The position numbers were made by a program, and so were the translations under genes. The notes beneath the pieces were generated by a model. That model was not told where the DNA came from, searched no databases, and saw nothing but the letters and a program-made list of their open reading frames with translations. From NCBI GenBank assembly GCA_029287235.1, contig JARFRM010000250.1, positions 1 to 38,053 of the forward strand: a stretch of 38,053 nucleotides of DNA. Reading direction: 5' to 3'. Positions 1 through 8,845 of this stretch are shown here, piece by piece (positions within the stretch are counted from its first letter, which is position 1; every line of letters starts with the position of its first letter). The DNA comes from Thermoanaerobaculales bacterium (GTDB lineage: Bacteria; Acidobacteriota; Thermoanaerobaculia; Thermoanaerobaculales; Sulfomarinibacteraceae).

Positions 1-1378
1 AGAAGTCGACGGAGATATCGAGGTTTTTGATCTTTTCCCACAGCGTCTTGCGCGAGATGCCGAGGAGTTCGGCGGCTTCCGCCCGCCGTCCGTTTGTCGA
101 CTGGAGAGCGGCGCGGATCGCCTCCACCTCAGCGTGTTCTACGGCCCGCTGGAGCGGTTCCACGCGACCCTGGGCAGGCCGGGGAGCCTTGCCGTCTTCA
201 CCGCGAAGAGCCATGGGCAAGTCTTCAGCGGTGACTACAGGGCCGCGGCAGAAGAGAACCGCCCGTTCGACGACGTTGCGGAGTTCGCGTACGTTGCCCG
301 GCCATGTATGGGCCTCGAAGAGCCCGAGTACCTCGTCCGAGAATCCCTCGATTTCACGCTGCCGTTCGCGTGAAAACTCCATCAGAAAAGACTGGGCCAA
401 GAGGGAAATGTCCTCGCGCCGCTCACGGAGAGGCGGGAGGTGGATGGCGACCGTGTTGACCCTGAAGTAGAGATCTTCCCTGAACCGTCCAGCCTCGATC
501 TCCTCCTCCAATGGCCGGAGAGACGCCGATACGAATCGGACATCGACATCGATCGGCCGGTTGGAGCCGAGGCGCTCGATCTGGCGTTCCTGGAGCACAC
601 GGAGGAGCTTGACCTGGAAACTCAGGGGCAGCTCCCCGATCTCGTCGAGAAAAAGGGTCCCGCTGCTCGCCGCCTCGAATCGTCCGATACGGCGTTCGCT
701 GGCCCCGGTGAAGGCGCCTTTCTCATAACCGAAGAGCTCGGATTCGATCAACGACTCGGGCAGGGAGGCGCAGCTGACTCGGATATAGGGTTTCGCCCGC
801 CGCCCGGAGTTGAAGTGAATCGCCGACGCCACCATTTCCTTCCCGGTGCCGCTCTCACCGTGAATCAGGACCGAAGCTTCGGAGTCGGCAACCAATCGGA
901 TGAGATCGAAGACCTCCTGCATGGCCTTTGAACGGCCGATGATGGATGAGAACGAGTGCCGCTGTTCCAGCTGCTCCTGGAGACGAACGTTCTGCTCGCG
1001 AAGGATCCTGACCGAACACACGTTGGCGATCCTGACCACCACCTGCGCCATGGAGAACGGCTTGGTGATGAAATCCGATGCGCCCTCGCGCATGGCTTCC
1101 ACCGCCCGGTCGACGGTCCCGTGCGCGGTGATGATGACCACCGTGGTTTCCGGCTGCAGGGCCTTGATCCGCTTGAGCAGTTCCATCCCACCCAACTTGG
1201 GCATCACGAGATCGCTCAGTACGGTGTCATGCAGGTGCTGCTCGAAGAGGGCGGCGCCCTTGACGCCATCCTCGGCCACATCCACCGCCCACCCCTCCTT
1301 GCGCAGGGCATCGGCCATGGTGATTCTGAGCAAGGGTTCGTCCTCGACGATGAGGAGACGGTGGCCGCCGATCTTCAC
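1..1378 (-). CDS. NtrC-family sigma-54 response regulator, 3' end cut by window edge
   Basis: A two-component transcription activator of about 459 visible residues. It starts with a GTG at 1378 that overlaps the kinase stop codon (GTGA), so the two genes are translationally coupled. The N-terminal receiver domain (about 1-125) has the acidic pair in IVEDE and the phospho-acceptor Asp in LSDLVMP. The AAA+ domain (about 145-380) has Walker A GESGTGKE and an intact sigma-54 contact loop GAFTGA (near 708-720 of the window). The Fis-type helix-turn-helix at the end ([21 protein letters not shown]) is still visible, so only a few C-terminal residues are missing. Family knowledge says such proteins hydrolyse ATP to open sigma-54 promoters. 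Three sigma-54 promoters occur in this window, so they are candidate targets, but that link is inference. Confidence 0.93.
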   Translation of the reverse strand, partial: MKIGGHRLLIVEDEPLLRITMADALRKEGWAVDVAEDGVKGAALFEQHLHDTVLSDLVMPKLGGMELLKRIKALQPETTVVIITAHGTVDRAVEAMREGASDFITKPFSMAQVVVRIANVCSVRILREQNVRLQEQLEQRHSFSSIIGRSKAMQEVFDLIRLVADSEASVLIHGESGTGKEMVASAIHFNSGRRAKPYIRVSCASLPESLIESELFGYEKGAFTGASERRIGRFEAASSGTLFLDEIGELPLSFQVKLLRVLQERQIERLGSNRPIDVDVRFVSASLRPLEEEIEAGRFREDLYFRVNTVAIHLPPLRERREDISLLAQSFLMEFSRERQREIEGFSDEVLGLFEAHTWPGNVRELRNVVERAVLFCRGPVVTAEDLPMALRGEDGKAPRPAQGRVEPLQRAVEHAEVEAIRAALQSTNGRRAEAAELLGISRKTLWEKIKNLDISVDF

Positions 1379-2850
1379 GAAATCTCTCCCTTGGGCGCAC
1401 CTTCGGGCAGCACCGGGAGCTCAACCCTGAAAATGGTCCCGACTCCGAGCGTGGACTTCACCTCGATGGCCCCCCCATGAGCCGCGGTGATGCTGTCGCT
1501 CACCGACAAGCCGAGACCGGTTCCCTCTCCAACCTCCCTGGTCGTGAAGAAGGGGTCGAAGATCCGATCTCGAATCTCCTCCGGGATGCCGGTACCGCTG
1601 TCGCGGACCTCAGCCACCACCGTCTCCTCACCCACCCGGGTCCGGAGCACGAGTTCGCCCCCCCGCGGCATGGACTGCACGGCATTGAGAACAAGGTTGA
1701 GGAAAAGCTGCTCCATCTGGAAGTGATCGGCCAAGACGACGGCACCACTCGAATCGAGATCGAATCGCACTTCGATTCCGGCCCGCCTCAACTGATAGCC
1801 TACCAGCTCCACCACGTGCTTGAGATTGTGATTGAGCGATGTCTCCTCAAGGCTCATCTCGCGCTGTCGGGAGAAATCGAGCAGGGTGTTGACCGTCCGT
1901 TCGATTCGGTTGAGCCCGTCGACGATCAGATCGAGATACCGGTCTTTCGTCTCGGTGTCCTCGGGGTCCGCCTTCATGTTCTCGACACAGGCGAGGACAC
2001 CGGCCAACGGGTTATTGACCTCGTGGGCCACTCCGGCTGCCAGAGTCCCGACCGCGGCCATCTTTTCGGTGTGGGCCAGTTGGGCTCGCTGAACTTTTTC
2101 TCGATCGCGGGCCGCCTCGAGTTCATCCATCATGCGATTGAATGCGTCGGCCAACTCGCCCACCTCATCGCCCGTCCGCGCGACGGACCGTACATCGAGA
2201 TTGCCGAGCGCGGCGCGTTTCATGGTTTGGTTGAGGCTGAGAATCGGACGGATCAGGGTCTCGACATAGAGGGCAGTCAGAATCGAGTTGATGAGCATGA
2301 GAATGATCGCCGCAACAATTGCCTGTCGGGCGAGATCAGCCACCCGGCGTTCAACGGGTTCGAGAGAAAACCCGATGGCCAGGGAGCCACGATAATCCGC
2401 TGCGGTGCCGAGGGTTGTCCGAACCTCGAGTAGTCGATCGCCTCCGGCCACCTGTCGAGTTCCCGTCACGGGAGAAGTCGCGACGGCCCCCGGGCCGAGA
2501 GCGCGGGGGAAGAACCCACCGATGAGCGGCCGGTCAGTGGCATGGAAAACACGTCCATCCGGATCACAGACCACCACGTAGCGCATGAGATCCCGGTTGC
2601 GGGCGAGAATCTGCGAAATACTGTTGTCGATGTACTCGGGATCATCGACATGACCGCGCTCTTCCTGGCTCAGCGCGTCGGTGATGAGAATGCCCATGAC
2701 ATCGGCGATGCTTCGGCCACGTTGATCGATGGCCTCGTGTTGCGATCGTCGTTCGTGCACCATGGCAAAGAGGGTCACGATCGTCATGGTGGCTGCAATC
2801 AAGGTGTTCGAGTAGAGGAAGAACCGGGCGCGGAGACCGAGCCGAATCAT
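1375..2850 (-). CDS. Membrane sensor histidine kinase (HAMP-HisKA-HATPase), partner of the downstream NtrC-type regulator
   Basis: About 491 residues from the ATG at 2850, which has a GGTGGG-like ribosome site; a longer reading from 2889 is also open. A first membrane segment (about 10-30) and a second (about 176-198) enclose a periplasmic sensing region of about 145 residues. A HAMP linker (about 199-250) follows, then a HisKA box with the phospho-histidine in [11 protein letters not shown], and a HATPase domain with N-box [10 protein letters not shown]1 [10 protein letters not shown] and G2 [10 protein letters not shown]. The architecture is that of NtrB/ZraS-like kinases that phosphorylate NtrC-type regulators. 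It ends in a 4-bp overlap with the regulator gene and lies 72 bp after the siroheme synthase gene on the same strand. The signal sensed cannot be told from sequence. Confidence 0.93.
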   Translation of the reverse strand: MIRLGLRARFFLYSNTLIAATMTIVTLFAMVHERRSQHEAIDQRGRSIADVMGILITDALSQEERGHVDDPEYIDNSISQILARNRDLMRYVVVCDPDGRVFHATDRPLIGGFFPRALGPGAVATSPVTGTRQVAGGDRLLEVRTTLGTAADYRGSLAIGFSLEPVERRVADLARQAIVAAIILMLINSILTALYVETLIRPILSLNQTMKRAALGNLDVRSVARTGDEVGELADAFNRMMDELEAARDREKVQRAQLAHTEKMAAVGTLAAGVAHEVNNPLAGVLACVENMKADPEDTETKDRYLDLIVDGLNRIERTVNTLLDFSRQREMSLEETSLNHNLKHVVELVGYQLRRAGIEVRFDLDSSGAVVLADHFQMEQLFLNLVLNAVQSMPRGGELVLRTRVGEETVVAEVRDSGTGIPEEIRDRIFDPFFTTREVGEGTGLGLSVSDSITAAHGGAIEVKSTLGVGTIFRVELPVLPEGAPKGEIS

Positions 2851-2922
2851 CTCGATCCCACCCGGTGAAGGGACCCGGCTCCGGCCCACGATCTCTCCGA
2901 CGCCGCGTGGCGAAGGGTCCGA

Positions 2923-4713
2923 TCAGCGCCGCTCTGCCGCAATTCGCGCCACCAACTCGCCACAGTTCATTCCCGGCAACAGCTCGTGAACGTATCGCCA
3001 ACCTCGTTGTCGCGCCCTTTCGGCCGCCTGCTCTCCGATACACCAACTCGGTGCGTCATCGACCCAGCCGGGACCACCCCGTTCTTCATGCACCCAATCG
3101 ACCTCCGCCGGGCTGGTCACGACGCAGCCGGTAATCGGCAGCGCCGCCATCACGACCCGCGCTACGGGTGTCACCGGAAACGGCAGGGAAACCACCTCGG
3201 CGCCCGCAGCCTCGAGCCGCCGCACGACGACCTCGGCCACGTCCGGAATCACCAACCGCTCGCCGGCCAACGGCAAACGAGAGAACCAATCGAGATTCTT
3301 CGCGTGTCCGACGGTGGGACCGATGGCGAAGAGGGCGGGCGGTTGAATCCCCGCTTCGACGATGGCGGCGGGCAAACCCTCGAGGGTCGAAATCACCTTT
3401 CGTTGCGACGCCGTCGTACCCTGTTCGACCATGGCGGCCGGCGTTGCGGGGTCCATCCCCCCGCCGAGGAGTTGGTGCACCACCTCCGGCAAGGCCGTGA
3501 CCCCCATATAGCCCACGATGGTTGCATGCTTGTCCTGAGCGAGCAGGTCCCACCGGACCTGGGGCCCATCCGACTTCACCGCCTCGTGGGCGGTCAGGAG
3601 CGTCAACCGCACGGCCTCACGCCGGTGGGTGACGGGAATACCGGCCCACGCCAGGGCCGCCACCCCGGATGTCACTCCGGGCACCACCTCGAACGCGATG
3701 CCTTCGGCGGCGAGGACCTCGCCCTCTTCACCGCCGCGCCCGAAAACATAAGGGTCCCCGCCCTTGAGCCGGACCACCCGCAACCCCCGGCGCGCGAGCC
3801 GCACAAGGAGGGCGTTGATCTCTTCCTGAGGCATGGGGTGAATTCCCGCTTCTTTCCCCACAGGATGGAGTTCGACATCGGCCCGGAGATCACAGGGCAG
3901 GGCCGGCACGGCGAGCCGGTCGTAGACCACCGCATCGGCCTCGAGGAGGCGCCTACGCCCCCGCACGGTGAGCAGACCGGAGCACCCCGGTCCGGCTCCC
4001 ACCAGCGAGACAGAGCCCTCATCCGACTCGCCATCGCGGCACGCCGATGTATCGCCCGCCGGGTCCGCGGAACGATGTTCGACATGATCCACCGGCACCG
4101 CCAACCACTCGGCTTCCTCGGTGGCGGTGGGGACTCGCGCCCGAAGGCGTTCGGCGTCCACGGTCTCGTCAAAGAAGCGATCGAAGAGAGCCTCCTGGGC
4201 CGACGGCTCCGAACCCAGCTCGCGGACCCGGTCCCTGAATCGGCTGGCCGCGCCGACCCACTCCGCCCACTCGACACCAAAGCGCCGTTCCAAGAGCCGG
4301 CGCAACCGACGCACGACGAACGGGGCCTGGCCGGCCGACGCGATGGCGAGCTGCAACGGACCGCGCCGCACCCGCCCCGGCAGATGGAAGGAGCAGAGTT
4401 CCGGGTCATCGGCAACATTGACCCACACGCCCGCGTTGGCGGCGTCGTTGAAGACCCTGGCGTTCACCTCTCGGTCATCGGTCGCGGCGAAGACCAGCGC
4501 GTAGGAAAGGGCCTCGCCCGCCAGGTATGGGCGCCGTTCGAGCCTGAGCCGGCCTTGATCCGCCATGGTTTCCAACGGGGCGACGACCTCGGGAGCAACG
4601 ACGGTCACCCGGGCGCCTTCTTCGACCAGACCCTGCGCCTTACGCAAGGCGACGCCTCCACCCCCCACCACGAGGCAGGCGTGATCACCGACATCCAGCA
4701 TGACCGGATACAT
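2923..4713 (-). CDS. cysG: Siroheme synthase: precorrin-2 dehydrogenase/ferrochelatase + uroporphyrinogen-III methyltransferase + short HemD-like C-terminus
   Basis: A 596-residue cytoplasmic enzyme for siroheme, the prosthetic group of DsrAB. Residues about 1-150 form a Met8/CysG-N domain with the NAD-binding GGGGVALRKAQ and the VNVADDPELCSF segment carrying the catalytic Asp region. Residues about 230-470 form the SAM-dependent methyltransferase (SUMT), with VGAGPGCSGLLTVRG, the RLKGGDPYVFGRGGEE motif and the VPGVTSG motif. The last about 120 residues (PLAGERLVIPDVAE... CVVTSPAEVDWV... WCIGEQAAERARQRGW) resemble uroporphyrinogen-III synthase, but that domain is normally about 240 residues, so it is compact or degenerate. 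The domain order is that of CysG with a HemD-like tail. The two-component genes follow on the same strand. Sirohydrochlorin made here would supply the DsrAB and DsrN encoded 10 kb upstream. Confidence 0.93.
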   Translation of the reverse strand: MYPVMLDVGDHACLVVGGGGVALRKAQGLVEEGARVTVVAPEVVAPLETMADQGRLRLERRPYLAGEALSYALVFAATDDREVNARVFNDAANAGVWVNVADDPELCSFHLPGRVRRGPLQLAIASAGQAPFVVRRLRRLLERRFGVEWAEWVGAASRFRDRVRELGSEPSAQEALFDRFFDETVDAERLRARVPTATEEAEWLAVPVDHVEHRSADPAGDTSACRDGESDEGSVSLVGAGPGCSGLLTVRGRRRLLEADAVVYDRLAVPALPCDLRADVELHPVGKEAGIHPMPQEEINALLVRLARRGLRVVRLKGGDPYVFGRGGEEGEVLAAEGIAFEVVPGVTSGVAALAWAGIPVTHRREAVRLTLLTAHEAVKSDGPQVRWDLLAQDKHATIVGYMGVTALPEVVHQLLGGGMDPATPAAMVEQGTTASQRKVISTLEGLPAAIVEAGIQPPALFAIGPTVGHAKNLDWFSRLPLAGERLVIPDVAEVVVRRLEAAGAEVVSLPFPVTPVARVVMAALPITGCVVTSPAEVDWVHEERGGPGWVDDAPSWCIGEQAAERARQRGWRYVHELLPGMNCGELVARIAAERR

Positions 4714-4842
4714 TTCGATTCATCCTCCCGCAGCGCCAACACCGCCGAATACGCAGCGCGCAGTTTAGCACCACGGGCATTGGCGTCCTCGAGGGCAGAT
4801 TGTCGTTGATCGCGCGCCGCCGATGGCGCAGAATGGTCGCCG

Positions 4843-5703
4843 ATGGAACCGATTGTCGAAGCTTCAATCCCCGTCGTGACCTTCCTCATGATGGTCGCGG
4901 TGGGCCATGGACTGACCGTCACCGACCTCCGCCGATCGGCCACCGATCTGCGGGCCGTGATCACCGCGACCCTCGGCCAGCTGATCCTCCTGCCCCTCAT
5001 TGCAACCGTTGTCGTCCTGGTTTTTGATCCGGCGCCGGCCATCATTGCCGGTCTGATCCTGGTCGCCGCCTGTCCCGGGGGGACGATCTCGAATTTCTAC
5101 GCCTGTCTGGCCAATGCCAACTCGGCCATGTCGCTCACTCTAACTGCCGTCTCGTGTCTTCTGTCCTTTGTAACTCTTCCCTTTCTCGTTGTAGCCGGTT
5201 TCTTCTTCTGGCTCGACGATCAGCCCGAGATTGTGGTGCCGGTTCCAGTTCTCGTCGTCCAGTTGCTCTTCCTCGTTGCCCTTCCAGCTTGCCTGGGGAT
5301 GATCCTCCGCCGGTGGCGGCCGGCTTCGACCGAGAAACGAGACCTGGCTCTGCAACGGGTCAGTCTGTTCGCCCTGGTTTCCCTTGTGTGCTACATCGTC
5401 TATGACCAGTGGTACTCCATGATCGCCGCTTTGGGCGAACTCACCGTCGCGGCCGTGGTTTTTACGACCCTGGCCATGGCCGCCGGGTACGCTCTCGCGT
5501 GGGTGACCGGCCGGCCGGCGGCTGACCGACTGACCTATCTCATCGAGTTTCCGTGCCGAAATTTGGCCCTCGCCCTGGTGGTGGCCGTGACCTTGCTCGG
5601 AAGACCGGATTTTGCGGCATTTGCGGCCGTTCTTCTCCTCATCCAGGCGCTTGTCATGCTTTCGATGGTGGCTCTTCTGAGACGAGAGCGAACGCCGGTC
5701 TGA
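4843..5703 (+). CDS. Bile acid:sodium symporter (BASS) family transporter
   Basis: A 286-residue integral membrane protein with about eight to nine hydrophobic segments spread over its whole length. The family signature in the first half is clear: AACPGGTISNFYACLANANSA followed by MSLTLTAVS, which corresponds to the CPGGxxSN and (A/G)NxALSxxxT motifs of BASS/SBF proteins. Members move bile acids, pyruvate, pantothenate or other organic anions with sodium. The substrate here cannot be assigned. It is transcribed away from the siroheme synthase gene across a 129-bp gap and converges with the polysulfide reductase gene. The ribosome site is weak. No sulfur-specific role is evident from sequence. 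Confidence 0.85.
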   Translation: MEPIVEASIPVVTFLMMVAVGHGLTVTDLRRSATDLRAVITATLGQLILLPLIATVVVLVFDPAPAIIAGLILVAACPGGTISNFYACLANANSAMSLTLTAVSCLLSFVTLPFLVVAGFFFWLDDQPEIVVPVPVLVVQLLFLVALPACLGMILRRWRPASTEKRDLALQRVSLFALVSLVCYIVYDQWYSMIAALGELTVAAVVFTTLAMAAGYALAWVTGRPAADRLTYLIEFPCRNLALALVVAVTLLGRPDFAAFAAVLLLIQALVMLSMVALLRRERTPV

Positions 5704-5827
5704 ACCTACCGCCGTGCGACAATCGAGCCCAGCACTTCACGGAGGTTGGTCATGTCCCGCCTCGACATCTATTCCGAGTACATACCGAAACAAGCAACGT
5801 GGCACGCTCAGGCGGAAGAGATGATGA

Positions 5828-5947
5828 ACCGCAAGGGCGCAAGGAACGCAAAGAAAACACCCTCGGGAGAGCACCGGGCAGTTTCTGTCCGGTGCTCTCC
5901 CGAGCGGGTTCATGAGTGTTGCCTTGCGATCCTTGCGTCCTTGCGGT
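5828..5947. repeat. Nested inverted-repeat element between convergent genes
   Basis: An outer imperfect inverted repeat (arms 5828-5859 and 5917-5947) surrounds a perfect inner hairpin (5862-5904). The outer arms are built from short iterations of CGCAAGG/CGCAAAG at about 8-9 bp spacing. The element fills most of the 247-bp gap between the BASS gene and the polysulfide reductase gene and abuts the stop codon of the latter. No open frame in it looks coding. Iterated CGCAAGG-type intergenic repeats ending in TTGCGGTGA are, to my knowledge, seen in many environmental genomes, so this is probably a dispersed palindromic unit rather than a gene-specific site; that is inference. Confidence 0.75.
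5862..5904. terminator. Likely bidirectional terminator hairpin
   Basis: A perfect 16-bp stem (5862-5877 pairing with 5889-5904, sequence CTCGGGAGAGCACCGG and its complement) with an 11-nt loop lies between two convergent stop codons (5703 and 5951). No long T-run follows on the plus strand; on the minus strand GGTGTTTTCTTTG follows the stem, which gives a modest U-tract. The position suits termination for both genes. Confidence 0.65.
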
Positions 5948-5950
5948 GAA

Positions 5951-7609
5951 TTACTTCGCTCGCGCGCGCCAGCTCATCCCGCCGCCGAGGTAGCGCGCCT
6001 GAACGCCCCTGCCCGCCAGGAAACGAACGGCTTCGGCGGAGCGTGTTCCGTGAGCGCAGACAACGATCATCGGCCCATCTGGAACCTCGTCGACCCGGTC
6101 TCTGAGCTCGCCGATCTCGATCTCGACCACGGTTCCGGCCTCGATGGGGCGCTCCTCCCGCTCTTCATCAATGCGGACATCGAGAATCGTCACAGTGGAG
6201 AGATCCATCAGTGGTGATTCGGCTTCGATGCCGTCGAGCTCGTTCTGCGCCGCGCAGGCGAGGACCGTCAGTGGATCGAGGGCCGGCGCGTACGGTGGGG
6301 CATAGGCATGTTCGAGATCGACAAAATCTTCGATGGTGGCTTCGCGGAGGATGAGCTGGGCGGCGACATCGATCCGCTTGGCAACCTCGCCCTCTTCTCC
6401 CACGCCTTGGACCCCGAGCACCCGTCGGGTCGCCGCGTCGTAGACCATCCCGAGCAGGATCAGCCTGGCCTCGGGCCAGTAGTGTGCGCGGTCCTCGGCG
6501 CTGATCCACATCGAGCGAACACCCTGTCCGTCGGCGCCAAGCCGGGCGGCGGTGCAACCCACAGAGGCCACGTTGAGATCGAAGACCTTGACCGCCGCAG
6601 CGCCGGCGATGGGACCGAAAGATGCGTCCCCACCCGCGAGCACAGTGCCCAGGACCCGACCCTGGCGGTTGGCCAGCGAACCGAGGGGGGTGTATGCCGG
6701 CCCACCCGTGACCACGTGGCGAACCTCCGCACAGTCCCCGGCCGCCCAGATGTGGGGGACCGAGGTGGCGAGTTGCTCGTCCACCCTGATCGCACCGGTG
6801 GGTCCGAGGCTGATTCCTGCCTCCCGCGCGAGATCGACCCGAGGCCGAACCCCAACCGCCACAACAGCCACATCGGCGCGGATCTCCCGGCCACCAGCAT
6901 GAACGGTCACACCCTCGTCGTCGGGCTCGAACCGATCCACAGGACACCGTGTCAAGACCTTCACGTCCTGACTCTCGAGATGTCGTGCCACCGCCATTCC
7001 AAGCTCGGGATCGAGGATCTCCGGAAGCGGGATCGGCGCCGCCTCGATGAGGGTCACATCCGCCCCCCACAACGAGGCGAAGGCCTCTGCCACCTCACAC
7101 CCGACCAGACCCGCTCCGATGACGGCGACCTCGCCGATCTCGCCCCGCATGAGACCGATCTTGAGCGGTTTGACGTCATCCCAAACATGGAAGGCTCGTA
7201 CCCTTTCGTGGTCGGGTTGACCGGGGAGGGCGTGTGGCGAAGCCCCGGTGGCGATCACCAGCTCGTCCCACTCGAGCACGCGATCCTCAGATCCGTCGGA
7301 GATGATCAGGGTCTTGGCCTCGGGATCGATGGCGGAGGCCCGCCACGGTGCCAGCACCTCGACCCCTTTGACCGTTTCGAAGTACTCGGCATCGCGATCG
7401 CTTCCGTAGGTCGTGCGTCGCAGCACCCCGAGCTCTTCGATGTCTCCCGAGAGCACGTAGGGCATCCCGCAGGCGCCGTACGAAAATACCTCGTTGGCCT
7501 CCACGACCTTCACCGACCAACCGGGTTGCAGACGTTTGACTCGACAGGCGCAGCGCAGACCCGCTGCCGAGGCACCGATGATGACGATCTTCTTTGTTGT
7601 TTTGCTCAT
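5951..7609 (-). CDS. FAD-dependent CoA-disulfide/polysulfide reductase with C-terminal rhodanese domain
   Basis: A 552-residue cytoplasmic flavoprotein. The FAD-binding motif IIGASAAGLRCACRVKR is at residues about 9-27, the single redox cysteine is C47 in FSYGACGMPYVLSGDI, the NAD(P)-binding motif VIGAGLVGCEVAEAF is central, and the FAD-pyrophosphate motif is IWAAGDCAEVRH. This places it in the CoA-disulfide reductase / NAD(P)H polysulfide reductase (Npsr) family. The last about 100 residues are a rhodanese domain with an intact active-site loop CAHGTRS (C518), as in known CoADR-rhodanese fusions, which act on persulfides of CoA or low-molecular thiols. It follows dsrP by 72 bp but behind a strong hairpin (7619-7651), so expression is likely read-through dependent. 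The ribosome site TTGGAG lies just after that hairpin. A role in handling polysulfide or persulfide from sulfite reduction is inference. Confidence 0.9.
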   Translation of the reverse strand: MSKTTKKIVIIGASAAGLRCACRVKRLQPGWSVKVVEANEVFSYGACGMPYVLSGDIEELGVLRRTTYGSDRDAEYFETVKGVEVLAPWRASAIDPEAKTLIISDGSEDRVLEWDELVIATGASPHALPGQPDHERVRAFHVWDDVKPLKIGLMRGEIGEVAVIGAGLVGCEVAEAFASLWGADVTLIEAAPIPLPEILDPELGMAVARHLESQDVKVLTRCPVDRFEPDDEGVTVHAGGREIRADVAVVAVGVRPRVDLAREAGISLGPTGAIRVDEQLATSVPHIWAAGDCAEVRHVVTGGPAYTPLGSLANRQGRVLGTVLAGGDASFGPIAGAAAVKVFDLNVASVGCTAARLGADGQGVRSMWISAEDRAHYWPEARLILLGMVYDAATRRVLGVQGVGEEGEVAKRIDVAAQLILREATIEDFVDLEHAYAPPYAPALDPLTVLACAAQNELDGIEAESPLMDLSTVTILDVRIDEEREERPIEAGTVVEIEIGELRDRVDEVPDGPMIVVCAHGTRSAEAVRFLAGRGVQARYLGGGMSWRARAK

Positions 7610-7618
7610 GCCGGCTCC

Positions 7619-7651
7619 AAGAAAAGCGCCCCCGACCGTGGGTCGGGGGCG
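7619..7651 (-). terminator. Intrinsic terminator/attenuator between dsrP and the polysulfide reductase gene
   Basis: A perfect 11-bp GC-rich stem (7627-7637 with 7641-7651, CGCCCCCGACC and its complement) with a 3-nt loop is followed on the minus strand by CTTTTCTT. The ribosome site and ATG (7609) of the next gene follow within about 18 nt, leaving no room for a separate promoter after the hairpin. It probably ends most dsrMKJOP transcripts while letting some pass. Confidence 0.82.
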
Positions 7652-7681
7652 AACGAAAACGTCGCGGAAGCCCGGCCCTGT

Positions 7682-8845
7682 CTAGGGCTCGGTCTTCATC
7701 TGTCCGCGAACCTCGAGAGCGATCTTGTAAAGACCGGTCACGATCAGAACTCCGATGGCGTAGATCGCCAGTGAGATGGTGAGCTCGGGCGCTGTCGGTG
7801 CGTAGTGGGTCACCTTGCCGAGGGGCGAAGGAGTGAACCCCGCGATGACCATGCCGAGGCCCTTGTCGATCCACAGCGAACCGAAGACCGCCATGCACCC
7901 CACCACGAGGGTGGTCTCGGTGCGGCGAGTCGCCGGGTTGACGAGGATCACCAGCGCCACCACGGCCAACACCACCGACAGCCACATCCACGGCGCCAAG
8001 GTGTTGTTACCGTCGAGTCCCATGAAGAGGAACTGGAAGTGGAGGACGTGCTCCGGGATGTCGCTGTAGAGCGCGGTGAAGAGCTCCATGGCGACAAAGA
8101 AGACGTTGAGGAGCATGGCGTAGGTGACGATCTCCGCCAACTTTTGGATCGCTTCCTTTCCGGGATCGAAGGTGGTCAGCTTGCGGACGATGAGCGCGAG
8201 CAGAATGAGCAGAGCCGGGCCGGCCGCGAAGGCAGACGCCAGGAACCGCGGCGCCAGGATCGCCGTCATCCAGAATGGGCGTGCGGCGAGACCGGCGTAG
8301 AGGAATGCCGTGACGGTGTGGATGCTGACAGCCCACGGGATCGAGAGAATGATGATCGGCTTGATCCATTTCGGCGGCGCTTCTCCGCGTCGCTCGCAGC
8401 TCAAAGACACACGGCTGATGAGGATGTTGAGGCACAGGTATCCGCCGAGGGCCACGGTGTCCCAGAACATCATGGAATGTGGTGTCGGGTGGAGGAAGAC
8501 ATTGAAGATCCGGTCCGGTCTCCCCATGTCGACGAAGATGAAGAGCATGCACATGATGACCGCCGCGATGGCGAGGAATTCGCCGAGGATGGTCATCTTG
8601 CCGAACGCTTTGTAGTTGTGGAGATAGTAGGGCAGCACCACCATCACCGCCGAGGCGGCGACGCCAACCAGGAAGGTGAACTGGGCGATGTAGAGACCCC
8701 AGACCACGTCACGACTCAAGCCCGTGACGGTCAAGCCGGTGCGGAACTGCCAATACCAGCAGGCCGCACCCGCTCCGATCACCACCAGAAGAAAGAAGAT
8801 CCATGTCCAGTACGTGCGGTTTCCGGTGAGCGCCTTCTCAAGCAT
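7682..8845 (-). CDS. dsrP: DsrP, NrfD/PsrC-type quinone-interacting membrane subunit of DsrMKJOP
   Basis: 387 residues from the ATG at 8845, which overlaps the dsrO stop by 8 bp; a longer open frame to 9151 is read-through of dsrO in another frame. About ten hydrophobic helices are visible, beginning TYWTWIFFLLVVIGAGAACWYWQF, and the family-typical acidic VDMGRPDRIFNVFLHPTPHSMMFWD segment is at about 107-131. NrfD/PsrC proteins exchange electrons with (mena)quinone. In DsrMKJOP, DsrP pairs with the periplasmic ferredoxin DsrO. It is the last canonical subunit of the operon. Length and motifs match the family. Confidence 0.96.
   Translation of the reverse strand: MLEKALTGNRTYWTWIFFLLVVIGAGAACWYWQFRTGLTVTGLSRDVVWGLYIAQFTFLVGVAASAVMVVLPYYLHNYKAFGKMTILGEFLAIAAVIMCMLFIFVDMGRPDRIFNVFLHPTPHSMMFWDTVALGGYLCLNILISRVSLSCERRGEAPPKWIKPIIILSIPWAVSIHTVTAFLYAGLAARPFWMTAILAPRFLASAFAAGPALLILLALIVRKLTTFDPGKEAIQKLAEIVTYAMLLNVFFVAMELFTALYSDIPEHVLHFQFLFMGLDGNNTLAPWMWLSVVLAVVALVILVNPATRRTETTLVVGCMAVFGSLWIDKGLGMVIAGFTPSPLGKVTHYAPTAPELTISLAIYAIGVLIVTGLYKIALEVRGQMKTEP

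Noticed and set aside
2986-4809. Long plus-strand open frame (about 607 codons) opposite the siroheme synthase gene
   Set aside because: It is antisense to a clear CysG-like protein, is rich in His, Arg and Pro, and shows no recognisable domain. GC-rich third positions on the true strand keep the opposite frame open.
6308-7774. Plus-strand open frame opposite the polysulfide reductase gene
   Set aside because: It is antisense to a protein with intact FAD, NAD and rhodanese motifs, and it reads through the terminator hairpin at 7619-7651.
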